Source: Shewanella mangrovi (GTDB lineage: Bacteria > Pseudomonadota > Gammaproteobacteria > Enterobacterales > Shewanellaceae). Taken from it: DNA of 61,251 nucleotides. Below, piece after piece: positions 16,551 to 24,256 of the stretch; position 1 is the stretch's first letter, and each line of letters starts with the position of its first letter. The notes under the pieces were generated by a model, which saw only the letters and a list, made by a program, of their open reading frames with translations, was not told the origin of the DNA and searched no databases. The DNA lies in assembly GCF_000753795.1 (NCBI RefSeq), contig NZ_JPEO01000023.1, positions 1 to 61,251 of the forward strand. Reading direction: 5' to 3'. The translations under genes were made by a program, and so were the position numbers.

Positions 16551-17021
16551 TTAAATTTCAGCAACAAGTTTCGCGATAATGTCGCTTTGTGCGGCTTCAT
16601 CAATCGAACGTTCGAGGATTTTTTCAGCACCAGCCAGTGCCAGCGCAGAAACCTGCTGACGCAGTTCCTCTTTTACACGATTACGTTCAGCTTCAATTTC
16701 AGCTTGTCCCTGAGCGATGATTTTCGCACGCTCAGCGTCTGCTTCAGCTTTGGCTTCATCAATAATCTGAGCCTTGCGCTTATTGGCAGACTCGATGATT
16801 TCGTTGGCTGTAGCCTTAGCATCTTTCAATTGATCCGAGGCTTTTTCTCGAGCCAATTCTAGGTCTTTGGCTGCACGGTCAGCATTTGCAAGACCATCAG
16901 CAATCCTTTTTTGGCGCTCTTCGATGGCACTCATCAAAGGTGGCCAAACAAACTTCATGCAGAACCACACGAAGATAATAAAGGCGAGCGTCTGACCGAT
17001 GAGGGTAGCGTTGATATTCAC
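16551..17021 (-). CDS. atpF: ATP synthase F0 b subunit
   Basis: The b subunit forms the peripheral stalk. One N-terminal membrane helix (LIGQTLAFIIFVWFCMKFVW) is followed by a long, highly charged helix that dimerises, giving 156 residues in total. The start is GTG at 17021, strongly supported by GGAGG five bases upstream on the minus strand. Confidence 0.95.
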   Translation of the reverse strand: MNINATLIGQTLAFIIFVWFCMKFVWPPLMSAIEERQKRIADGLANADRAAKDLELAREKASDQLKDAKATANEIIESANKRKAQIIDEAKAEADAERAKIIAQGQAEIEAERNRVKEELRQQVSALALAGAEKILERSIDEAAQSDIIAKLVAEI

Positions 17022-17055
17022 AACAGCCTCCTACTTTTGATTTAAGACAGAAGCA

Positions 17056-17313
17056 TTAGCCGTGCAGCATGTTACCCAGTGGGTTGGTGAACAGCATGTA
17101 AAGTGCGATACCTACACCAATCATGGTTACAGCGTCGAGCAGACCTGCAACGATAAACATTTTAACCTGCAGCATTGGTGCCATTTCAGGTTGACGAGCA
17201 GCGCCTTCTAAGAACTTGCCACCCAGCAGACCGAAGCCAATAGCGGTACCCAAAGCACCCAGACCAATGAGCAAAGCAACAGCAATTGCAGTAAAGCCCA
17301 GAATCGTTTCCAT
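17056..17313 (-). CDS. atpE: ATP synthase F0 c subunit
   Basis: Subunit c forms the proton-translocating ring. The 85-residue protein is two membrane helices joined by the polar loop ARQPEM. The proton-carrying acidic residue is the Asp in AGLLDAVTMIG, which points to proton rather than sodium coupling. The ATG at 17313 (METILGF) is used because GGAG lies six bases upstream. A longer reading from an upstream TTG starts inside that ribosome binding site. Confidence 0.96.
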   Translation of the reverse strand: METILGFTAIAVALLIGLGALGTAIGFGLLGGKFLEGAARQPEMAPMLQVKMFIVAGLLDAVTMIGVGIALYMLFTNPLGNMLHG

Positions 17314-17378
17314 CTGTATCTCCAAATTCTAAATCTATGTTAGTTAATGATTTAGTTAAAAATATTGTTCAGCAATCC

Positions 17379-18191
17379 TTAGTGATCTTCATGCGCCATG
17401 CTTAAGTAAACAATGGTTAGCATCATGAAGATAAACGCCTGTAACGTGATAACCAAAATATGGAAAATCAGCCATCCGAGTTGTAAACCTACACCCAGAG
17501 TACCGATTGCCAAATTAGCCCCGTACATCAGCGCAATAAGGATGAAAATCAACTCACCTGCATAGAGGTTACCGAAGAGACGCAAAGCCAGAGAGATAGG
17601 CTTAGCAATCAAGGTAACGAACTCAAGCACGAAGTTGACAGGTATCATTGCCTTTACATTAAAGGGTTGAAGTGTCAGTTCTTTCACAAAACCTGAAAGA
17701 CCTTTTACCTTAATGCTGTAGTAAATAATCAATATAAACACCCCTAGCGCGAGACTAAAGGTCACATTAAGGTCAGCCGTAGGCACCACCCTAAATTTCT
17801 GGTTGTGATCACCGGCGACCAGCTGTGCCAAAGATGGCAACCAATCGACAGGAACCATATCCATGAAGTTCATCATGAATACCCAGACAAAGATGGTTAA
17901 GGCTAATGGCGCAATCAGCTTATTGCGACCATGGAATGTTTCTTTCACGCTAGAATCGACAAACTCCACCAGCATTTCGACAAAACATTGCAGTTTGCCA
18001 GGAACGCCTGTAGTCGCCTTTTTACCAACGCTACGGAACAGCCATAGGAACAACACACCAAGACCTACCGAAAAGAGCAACGAATCAATATGCCATGTCC
18101 AGAAGCCACTTGGTTCAGAGCCAGAAGCCCAGAACGTCAAGTGATGCTGGATATATTCCTGCGGCGTTAAAGCTTCACCAGTTGCAGACAT
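17379..18191 (-). CDS. atpB: ATP synthase F0 a subunit
   Basis: Subunit a forms the proton half-channels next to the c-ring. The 270-residue protein has several membrane helices and the essential Arg in the conserved segment PISLALRLFGNLYAGELIF. The proton-path residues in the final helices (LGWLIFHILVITLQAFIFMM) are also conserved. The gene order atpI-atpB-atpE is standard. Confidence 0.97.
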   Translation of the reverse strand: MSATGEALTPQEYIQHHLTFWASGSEPSGFWTWHIDSLLFSVGLGVLFLWLFRSVGKKATTGVPGKLQCFVEMLVEFVDSSVKETFHGRNKLIAPLALTIFVWVFMMNFMDMVPVDWLPSLAQLVAGDHNQKFRVVPTADLNVTFSLALGVFILIIYYSIKVKGLSGFVKELTLQPFNVKAMIPVNFVLEFVTLIAKPISLALRLFGNLYAGELIFILIALMYGANLAIGTLGVGLQLGWLIFHILVITLQAFIFMMLTIVYLSMAHEDH

Positions 18192-18210
18192 GATTCATCC
18201 CACTTTAACT

Positions 18211-18588
18211 TTACTTGAAGTATAAAGGCGCTGCCCAATGCACCATTAGCCCTAATAGATAACAAATGAAAAGCGGCACGATAGCGACTTCCATGTTGAT
18301 AAATACCAGTGAAAACAGCACGATTGTAGACAACATCTTTATCGCTTCCCCCCAGTAAAAGCCTTTCAAGACTTTCGCTGATGCTTTGGCCCCCACATGG
18401 GCGAAAGCTAGGGTCGCGAATACAAAATTAGGCAGTACAGCAATAGCTGCCCCCGCGAGCGCGGACAGACCAAACTGCACTCCCCACAGTGCGAAAAAGA
18501 CTACTGAAGCCCCCCCAGCTACCACCGCTTGACAACCAACCAGTTTAAACGCTGATTTTCGACAGCGATGGGCTAAAATCTTACTCAA
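18211..18588 (-). CDS. atpI: ATP synthase-associated protein AtpI
   Basis: AtpI is the first gene of the atp operon, a small four-helix membrane protein thought to help assemble the c-ring and possibly to aid magnesium uptake. It has 125 residues and the conserved pattern GAAIAVLPNFVFATLAF. The start is TTG at 18588 (protein MSKILAHRC), with AGGA four bases upstream; no ATG fits better. A promoter candidate lies at 18674-18701. Confidence 0.88.
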   Translation of the reverse strand: MSKILAHRCRKSAFKLVGCQAVVAGGASVVFFALWGVQFGLSALAGAAIAVLPNFVFATLAFAHVGAKASAKVLKGFYWGEAIKMLSTIVLFSLVFINMEVAIVPLFICYLLGLMVHWAAPLYFK

Positions 18589-18611
18589 TCAGTCCTCTCC
18601 GCATTAACTAC

Positions 18612-18664
18612 TTTTTGTACAACGGCCAGAATTAGTTCACCAACCGAGTCACTGCGTACAAAAA
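18612..18664. repeat. inverted repeat in the atp operon leader
   Basis: TTTTTGTAC (18612-18620) and GTACAAAAA (18656-18664) are perfect 9-bp arms separated by 35 bases. They lie between the atp promoter and atpI. The transcript could fold here, or the arms could be protein sites. The function is unknown. Confidence 0.4.
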
Positions 18665-18673
18665 GCTTGCGAA

Positions 18674-18701
18674 AGTATACCGTTAAAAGACTTCAATGCA
18701 A
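18674..18701 (-). promoter_or_regulatory. atp operon promoter
   Basis: The minus strand shows -35 TTGCAT (18696-18701), a 16-base spacer and -10 TATACT (18674-18679). Transcription would start about 80 bases upstream of atpI. This is the best sigma-70 match between parB and atpI. Confidence 0.65.
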
Positions 18702-18716
18702 CGTGATGCAAAATGG

Positions 18717-18751
18717 AAATTGGCGATGTAAATGTGACATATCGCCAATTT
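18717..18751. repeat. 11-bp inverted repeat between parB and atpI
   Basis: AAATTGGCGAT (18717-18727) pairs exactly with ATCGCCAATTT (18741-18751) around 13 bases. It lies downstream of the parB stop and just upstream of the atp promoter. It may terminate the parAB transcript, although it lacks a strong T-run. Confidence 0.5.
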
Positions 18752-18836
18752 ATCAGCTTTAGAAATTCTGTATATGTAGAAAAATTACTACATTTTCGAC
18801 TAATCTGAAGGGCTAATTAGTTTTTTATCTACTAAA

Positions 18837-19721
18837 TTAGTGAATTTTTGAAAGAATACCGTCCAACTCTGACAAATTTTGGTAATTAATTACAATTTTG
18901 CCGGTACCTTTGTTGCTGTGCGAGATGGTTACTTTTGCACCTAAAAGATCAATTAATTTGCTTTCTAAACGTGAAATATCGGCATCTTTCTCTTTCTTTT
19001 CGGGCGGAGCAACCGGATTTAGCAGCTTATTGACCAAACGTTCTGTTTCACGAACTGTTAATCCTTTAGAAGCAACAAGTCTAGCGGTGGTCGTTTGCTT
19101 ATCACCTTCAAGCGCTAACAAGGCACGAGCATGTCCCATGTCCAAATCACCACGCTCTAACATCACTTTTACGGGCTCATTGAGCGTATTAAGACGCAAC
19201 AGGTTAGAAACTGCAGTTCTTGACTTACCTACTGCATCAGCAACCTGCTGATGTGTCAGTTCAAACTCTTCCAGCAAGCGATTTAGCGCAATCGCTTCTT
19301 CCATTGCATTAAGATCTTCACGCTGAATATTTTCGATTAACGCCATAGCAACGGCGTTTTCATCGGCAACCTGTTTCACAATACAAGGGACGGTATTCAA
19401 TTGTGCAAGCTGGGCCGCCCGCCAACGACGCTCACCCGCAATAATTTCGTATTGCTGCGCGCTCACTTTACGCACCACAATGGGCTGAATAATGCCTTGG
19501 CTACGAATAGAATCGGCCAATTCTTCTAACGCTTCTGGCAACATGTCTTTACGAGGCTGATACTTTCCAGGCTTTAACAGATCAAGATCCAGATTTAACA
19601 GCAGCTCACCGGTAGCTGGTTGTTCAGTATTACTCTGGTCATCAACCTTAGTATTGGCGGCATGGCTAGTACTCAGAAGTGCATCTAGGCCTTTGCCCAA
19701 GCCCCGTTTTTTCAAAGACAT
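18837..19721 (-). CDS. parB: chromosome-partitioning protein ParB
   Basis: ParB is a CTP-dependent DNA clamp that loads at parS, spreads, and is moved by ParA to segregate the origin. The 294-residue protein shows the N-terminal ParA-stimulating peptide (RGLGKGLDALL), the CTP-binding box GERRWRAAQ (residues 96-104), ENIQREDLN (130-138), a helix-turn-helix LTHQQVADAVGKSRTAVSNL (155-174), and a C-terminal dimerisation domain. Its targets are visible here as two perfect parS sites at 40030 and 40772. It starts 10 bases after parA. Confidence 0.97.
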   Translation of the reverse strand: MSLKKRGLGKGLDALLSTSHAANTKVDDQSNTEQPATGELLLNLDLDLLKPGKYQPRKDMLPEALEELADSIRSQGIIQPIVVRKVSAQQYEIIAGERRWRAAQLAQLNTVPCIVKQVADENAVAMALIENIQREDLNAMEEAIALNRLLEEFELTHQQVADAVGKSRTAVSNLLRLNTLNEPVKVMLERGDLDMGHARALLALEGDKQTTTARLVASKGLTVRETERLVNKLLNPVAPPEKKEKDADISRLESKLIDLLGAKVTISHSNKGTGKIVINYQNLSELDGILSKIH

Positions 19722-19731
19722 TGTGTTTCCT

Positions 19732-20523
19732 TCAAGCCTGTGTAATTTTCTTATTGTGTTGTTCGCTGCGGCGGATCATTTCCCCCGCCAAGGCTAAATA
19801 TGCTTTAGCGCCAGCACTGCCCTTATCGTAATACATGGCAGGAGCCCCGAAACTCGGCGCTTCAGCTAAGCGAATATTCCGCGGAATAACAGTACGGTAA
19901 ACCTTATCGCCAAAGTGTTGTTTGAGCTGATCGGACACATCATTGGCCAAACGATTACGCGGGTCGTACATAGTACGCAAAATTCCCTCAATCGCCAGCC
20001 CCGGATTAACCATAGCGGCGAGTTTGGAAATGGTATCCATCAGCGCGGTGATCCCTTCCAGCGCATAATACTCACACTGCATAGGAACCAATACCGAATC
20101 GGCTGCAGACATGGCATTTACCGTCAACATGTTGAGTGATGGCGGGCAATCGATAAAAATATAATCGTATTGATCGCGAATCGCGCTTAAGGCATTACGC
20201 AAGCGGATCTCACGGGCAAAGAATTCCATCAGTTTGATTTCCGCTGCCGTCACATCACCATTACCAGCAACTAAATCATATTTGCCGACAGTGTTGCGCA
20301 CTACAACGTCGTCAAATGGCTTTTCTTCAACCAAAAGCTCATAGGCAGTGTTTTCTGCCTCGTATTTATCAACACCACTGCCCATGGTGGCATTGCCTTG
20401 CGGATCTAAATCAATCAACAGCACTTTGCGTTTTGTTGCTGCAAGCGACGCCGCCAGATTGACACTTGTTGTTGTTTTTCCCACGCCACCTTTTTGGTTA
20501 GCTACGGCTATAATTCTCGCCAC
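19732..20523 (-). CDS. parA: chromosome-partitioning ATPase ParA (Soj)
   Basis: ParA is a deviant Walker A ATPase that binds DNA non-specifically and drives ParB-parS complexes apart. The deviant P-loop KGGVGKTT is at residues 11-18, the switch segment is DLDPQGNATMG, and Walker B is YIFIDCPPSL. The 263-residue protein starts at GTG (20523), with AGGTGA upstream. It forms an rsmG-parA-parB gene string with mnmG upstream, the common arrangement next to oriC. Confidence 0.96.
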   Translation of the reverse strand: MARIIAVANQKGGVGKTTTSVNLAASLAATKRKVLLIDLDPQGNATMGSGVDKYEAENTAYELLVEEKPFDDVVVRNTVGKYDLVAGNGDVTAAEIKLMEFFAREIRLRNALSAIRDQYDYIFIDCPPSLNMLTVNAMSAADSVLVPMQCEYYALEGITALMDTISKLAAMVNPGLAIEGILRTMYDPRNRLANDVSDQLKQHFGDKVYRTVIPRNIRLAEAPSFGAPAMYYDKGSAGAKAYLALAGEMIRRSEQHNKKITQA

Positions 20524-20610
20524 AATGTCACCTTGTCCATCTCGTCAGTGATTGATTTCCGTTTAATATCTGCACAAAGTTGCTTGATACGCCAGCGAAT
20601 TGCAAGAAGC

Positions 20611-21234
20611 TCAGTCGCAGGAAGTGATAATCAACAGATGTCGTTGTTCAGATAATTGAGGAACTATTAATTCTATTTTTTGTTCGATATTAAAATTATC
20701 TGGAATATCAGCCAGTTCATGGTCATCAAGTTGGCCCTTCAACGCATAAAACTTTCCAGATGCAGCAGGCAGATGATGACACCATTGCAGCATATCAGCG
20801 ACTGAAGCAAAAGCGCGGCTAAGAACACCATCAAAACCATGTTCTGGTTGGTAGGCTTCAACGCGACTTTCCACTGAGGTGATATTGCTCAGTTTAAGTT
20901 CGATCTGCACCTGCTTTTGGAAGCGAATGCGCTTACCCAAACTATCCAGTAACACAAACTGTTTGTCTGGATTGAGGATCGCCAAAGGTATTCCCGGCAG
21001 ACCAGGACCAGTGCCGACATCGATAAAGCGTTCACCAGCTAAATGCGGAGATACCACCAAACTATCCATGATATGTCGGATCAACATCTGCTCAGGATCA
21101 CGCACGGATGTCAGGTTATAGGCCTTATTCCATTTTTGCAGTAAGCCTACAAATGCCAACAACTGCTGTTGTTGCTCTTCAGTAGCCGTTATTTTTGCTG
21201 CGGCTAAATACGATGATAACTGTGCTGCCAGCAC
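20611..21234 (-). CDS. rsmG: 16S rRNA (guanine-527-N7) methyltransferase
   Basis: RsmG (GidB) methylates G527 in 16S rRNA using S-adenosylmethionine; its loss gives low-level streptomycin resistance in other bacteria. The 207-residue protein has the class I methyltransferase core: the AdoMet loop FIDVGTGPGLPGIPLAI and FVLLDSLGKRIRFQ. The start is GTG (21234) with GGAG eight bases upstream. It follows mnmG in the same direction. Confidence 0.95.
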   Translation of the reverse strand: MLAAQLSSYLAAAKITATEEQQQQLLAFVGLLQKWNKAYNLTSVRDPEQMLIRHIMDSLVVSPHLAGERFIDVGTGPGLPGIPLAILNPDKQFVLLDSLGKRIRFQKQVQIELKLSNITSVESRVEAYQPEHGFDGVLSRAFASVADMLQWCHHLPAASGKFYALKGQLDDHELADIPDNFNIEQKIELIVPQLSEQRHLLIITSCD

Positions 21235-21288
21235 GCGACATACTCCATAATAATTTCGGCGCCAATATTATGATGCCCAGAAAAGACG

Positions 21289-21311
21289 AAGGGAAGCCCG
21301 AAGCTTCCCTT
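21289..21311 (-). terminator. hairpin between mnmG and rsmG
   Basis: AAGGGAAGC (21289-21297) pairs with GCTTCCCTT (21303-21311) around a 5-base loop. On the minus strand CTTCGTCTTTTC follows, a weak T-run. It is probably a partial terminator or a processing and stability element lowering rsmG expression relative to mnmG. Confidence 0.5.
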
Positions 21312-21330
21312 TGCAAGCGAAGATTCAGCG

Positions 21331-23220
21331 TTAGGCGCTACGACGCAGTAAGCCCATTTTCTTCAGATGTACCAACAAAATCGAAATAGCCGCTGGCGTG
21401 ACACCTGAAATCCGCGACGCTTGACCAATAGTTTCTGGCTTATGGTTATTGAGTTTAGCCACAACCTCATTGGATAAGCCTGGCACTGCTTTGTAGTCCA
21501 GATCTAACGGTAAACGGGTATTTTCATTACGTACCGCTTTATTGATCTCATCCTGCTGACGCTGGATATAGCCAGCGTATTTCACTTGGATCTGGATCTG
21601 TTCGGCCACTTGCGGGTCGTCAACACCTGGCCCAAAACCTTCTAACGACATCAATTTGTCGTAATCCAGTTCTGGACGACGCAGCAGTTCCTCAAATGAA
21701 GCTTCACGTGAAATAGGCGTATTTAAATGCGGATTCAACGTCGGCACTAAAGGTGAATTCACGTGGATCCAGCTACTACGTAGACGCTGTGCTTCCGTTT
21801 CAATGGCCTCAACTTTGGCAGAGAACTTAGCCCAGCGATGATCATCAACTAAGCCCAGTTCACGACCTTTTTCTGTCAAACGCAGATCGGCATTATCTTC
21901 ACGCAGCAGCAAACGGTATTCGGCGCGGCTGGTAAACATACGGTAGGGTTCTTTAGTACCTAAGGTCGACAGATCGTCTACCAGTACCCCAAGATAAGCC
22001 TGATCGCGACGAGGACACCAAGCCTCTTTGCCTTGTACCTGCAATGCAGCATTGGCACCGGCTAATAGGCCCTGAGCGCCCGCTTCTTCGTAGCCGGTAG
22101 TACCGTTGATCTGTCCAGCAAAGAACAAACCATCGATAGTCTTGGTTTCCAGTGAACTCTTCAGATCGCGCGGATCGAAATAATCATACTCAATAGCGTA
22201 ACCTGGACGTAGGATCTCAGCATTTTCCATGCCTTTAATGGAACGTACTAAGTTCAGCTGTACATCAAACGGTAAGCTCGTAGAGATACCATTTGGATAA
22301 AGTTCATGAGTTGTAAGTCCTTCCGGCTCGATAAAGATCTGATGCGATGATTTATCAGCAAATCGGTGGATCTTATCTTCAATTGACGGGCAGTAGCGTG
22401 GGCCAATACCTTCAATCACCCCTGAATACATTGGGCTGCGATCTAGTCCACCGCGAATAATTTCATGGGTGCGCTCATTGGTATGGGTGATATAACAAGA
22501 TATCTGCTGCGGATGGTGGCTCACATCACCAATAAATGACATCACTGGTAACGGTTTATCACCTTGCTGTTCTGTCATTTGAGAGAAGTCGACAGTACGC
22601 GCATCAATACGTGGTGGTGTGCCTGTTTTTAAGCGGCCAACACGCAATGGTAATTCGCGTAAACGACTTGCCAAAGCAATTGCGGGTGGATCGCCTGCGC
22701 GGCCACCACTGTAATTTTCTAGACCAATATGGATCTTACCAGCGAGGAAGGTACCAGTAGTCAATACAACCGCAGCTGCTTCAAACGCTAAACCCATTTG
22801 GGTAATTACACCAACGACGCGATCGTTTTCTACGACCAGATCTTCTACTGCTTGTTGAAATAAGCGTAGGTTTGGTTGATTTTGCAGTATGCGTTGTATT
22901 GCTTGGCGATAGAGTGCTCTATCCGCCTGAGCCCGTGTAGCTCTTACTGCAGGGCCTTTGCTGCTATTGAGCACACGAAATTGAATACCTGCATAATCGG
23001 TTGCGGTCGCCATGGCACCACCAAGGGCATCGATCTCTTTGACCAGATGGCCTTTACCAATACCACCGATCGCTGGGTTGCAAGACATTTGGCCCAACGT
23101 ATCCAGATTATGGGTCAGTAACAGCGTTTTACTTCCCATTCTGGCTGCAGCCAAGGCAGCTTCAGTACCTGCATGACCTCCGCCAACCACAATCACATCA
23201 AACCGCTCGTGAAAACGCAT
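21331..23220 (-). CDS. mnmG: tRNA uridine-5-carboxymethylaminomethyl modification enzyme MnmG
   Basis: MnmG (GidA) is the FAD-dependent partner of MnmE in forming cmnm5U34 in tRNA wobble positions; mnmE is also in this window. The 629-residue protein has the N-terminal dinucleotide fold VVGGGHAGTEAALAAARMG (residues 11-29), the signatures SCNPAIGGIGKGHLVKEID and GPRYCPSIEDKIHRF, and a C-terminal helical domain that binds MnmE. It is transcribed away from oriC, which lies immediately upstream, as in E. coli. Confidence 0.97.
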   Translation of the reverse strand: MRFHERFDVIVVGGGHAGTEAALAAARMGSKTLLLTHNLDTLGQMSCNPAIGGIGKGHLVKEIDALGGAMATATDYAGIQFRVLNSSKGPAVRATRAQADRALYRQAIQRILQNQPNLRLFQQAVEDLVVENDRVVGVITQMGLAFEAAAVVLTTGTFLAGKIHIGLENYSGGRAGDPPAIALASRLRELPLRVGRLKTGTPPRIDARTVDFSQMTEQQGDKPLPVMSFIGDVSHHPQQISCYITHTNERTHEIIRGGLDRSPMYSGVIEGIGPRYCPSIEDKIHRFADKSSHQIFIEPEGLTTHELYPNGISTSLPFDVQLNLVRSIKGMENAEILRPGYAIEYDYFDPRDLKSSLETKTIDGLFFAGQINGTTGYEEAGAQGLLAGANAALQVQGKEAWCPRRDQAYLGVLVDDLSTLGTKEPYRMFTSRAEYRLLLREDNADLRLTEKGRELGLVDDHRWAKFSAKVEAIETEAQRLRSSWIHVNSPLVPTLNPHLNTPISREASFEELLRRPELDYDKLMSLEGFGPGVDDPQVAEQIQIQVKYAGYIQRQQDEINKAVRNENTRLPLDLDYKAVPGLSNEVVAKLNNHKPETIGQASRISGVTPAAISILLVHLKKMGLLRRSA

Positions 23221-23296
23221 TACTTAACCTTCTGGATACTAAAAATCTAAAACCACGTAGCCGATCATTTTAGCATTTCAAAAGATTGAGGTGAAC

Positions 23297-23372
23297 GATC
23301 TATTTGCACTAAAAGATCGGTTAACCGCTTGGCTTATAGATCTTAAGATCTTTATATAGATCTACTTATTAT
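23297..23372. other. DNA unwinding element of oriC
   Basis: This stretch has repeated GATCT-starting 13-mers (GATCTATTTGCAC at 23297, GATCTTTATATAG at 23347, GATCTACTTATTA at 23359). It sits on the mnmG side of the DnaA boxes, where E. coli has its L, M and R 13-mers. It is where the duplex would first open. Confidence 0.75.
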
Positions 23373-23501
23373 GTTTACTATTAAGCAAGCCTATATCGGT
23401 TGATAACCCTATAAATCAATTAAAAATAACAAGTTACGTAAGATCTAAACTGTGATCTTTAGTTGATCTAAAGGCCTAATTACTGTTGATAGATCGCTGT
23501 T

Positions 23502-23616
23502 TTATCCACAGGGCGGATCTGTAACCGATCCACCCTATAAACAATACAAGAATTGATCAGATCTAAATGACATTTTATCCACATATTTATGATTTAAATT
23601 TTTTAAATGTGGATAA
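23502..23616. promoter_or_regulatory. DnaA box cluster of oriC
   Basis: There are three perfect consensus boxes. TTATCCACA reads forward at 23502-23510 and 23575-23583, and TGTGGATAA (reverse orientation) lies at 23608-23616. The last two face each other across 24 bases. Weaker boxes probably lie between 23400 and 23500 but cannot be called by eye. Confidence 0.9.
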
Positions 23617-23656
23617 TGTCGATCTAATCTGTGAATTAGCTGGTATAAATTCATAT

Positions 23657-24106
23657 TTAAGCGGGAATTTTTTCAATCCAACTTTCAAGCCATTGAATTG
23701 CTGGATCTTCTGGAACTGGATCATACTGAACGTCGATCTGAACCTTGTCAGTGAATAACTTTGCTCCTTTCTCTGAGAGTAAGGTGGCTAATTTTTCTGG
23801 TCCCTGGCAAAAAGTGTCATAACTAGAGTCGCCAATAGCGCATAAAGCGTAGTGAGTTGTACTGAGATCGATGTCTGCTTGTTGTAATTGTTGGTAGAAA
23901 GCTAAAAGGTTATCGGGGAGATCGCCGGCTCCGTGTGTTGAGGATACAACCAGCCACAATGCTTCGGGTGCAAGTTCGCTGAGGTCAGGATCTAAGTGCA
24001 GCGTGACATTAGCACCGTGTTGTTCCAACAGCGCCGAAAGTTCATCTGCGACGTATTCTGCGCCACCGAGGGTGGTACCTACGATTATCTCTACTTTGTT
24101 TGTCAT
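23657..24106 (-). CDS. mioC: flavodoxin-like protein MioC
   Basis: MioC is a small FMN-binding flavodoxin-like protein next to oriC. In E. coli it supports biotin synthase activity in vitro, and its transcription toward oriC influences initiation. It shows the FMN-phosphate loop GTTLGGAEYVAD, the segment SSTHGAGDLPDN, and the conserved IGDSSYDTFC and VPEDPAIQWL. I use the ATG at 24106, giving 149 residues, because the alignable part starts there. An in-frame ATG at 24145 would add 13 residues; neither has a clear ribosome binding site. Confidence 0.9.
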   Translation of the reverse strand: MTNKVEIIVGTTLGGAEYVADELSALLEQHGANVTLHLDPDLSELAPEALWLVVSSTHGAGDLPDNLLAFYQQLQQADIDLSTTHYALCAIGDSSYDTFCQGPEKLATLLSEKGAKLFTDKVQIDVQYDPVPEDPAIQWLESWIEKIPA

Positions 24107-24210
24107 GGAGTTGTTCAACAAATTACCGAATGGATTAGCTTCCATGGTAAAGGAACTTGGTGAAGGTGAACATTATCTTCGCAGAGATATTAAGAAGGAT
24201 ATTGCCAAAC

Positions 24211-24240
24211 AAAAAGGCCACAGCAGAAGCTGTGGCCTTT
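24211..24240 (-). terminator. terminator after the sugar transporter gene
   Basis: AAAGGCCACAGC (24213-24224) pairs with GCTGTGGCCTTT (24229-24240) around AGAA. On the minus strand TTTTTGTTTGG follows. It ends the transporter transcript 16 bases past its stop, and so limits read-through into mioC and oriC. Confidence 0.92.
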
Positions 24241-24256
24241 GTCAGCACTTTAATGC

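Larger units (their letters stand above)
23260..23630. other. oriC: chromosomal replication origin oriC
   Basis: The intergenic region between mnmG and mioC has the organisation of E. coli oriC. It holds fifteen GATC sites between 23263 and 23624 (chance would give one or two). It holds three perfect DnaA boxes: TTATCCACA at 23502 and 23575, and its complement at 23608. On the mnmG side is an AT-rich unwinding region with GATCT-type 13-mers at 23297, 23347 and 23359, resembling GATCTNTTNTTTT. The GATC density implies Dam methylation and SeqA sequestration. Gene context, boxes and unwinding element all agree. Confidence 0.95.

Noticed and set aside
18786..18830. ACTAAT/ATTAGT hairpin followed by T residues on the plus strand near the parB stop
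   Set aside because: No plus-strand gene reads into it. On the minus strand the T-run is missing, so it is not called a terminator.
19040..19056. TGTTTCACG half of a parS palindrome in parB
   Set aside because: The right half does not match at all, so no palindrome is formed.
21700..21715. parS-like palindrome AGCTTCACGTGAAATA inside mnmG
   Set aside because: It differs from the consensus at three of sixteen positions, including the outer arms, while two perfect sites exist elsewhere. It is probably a chance coding match.
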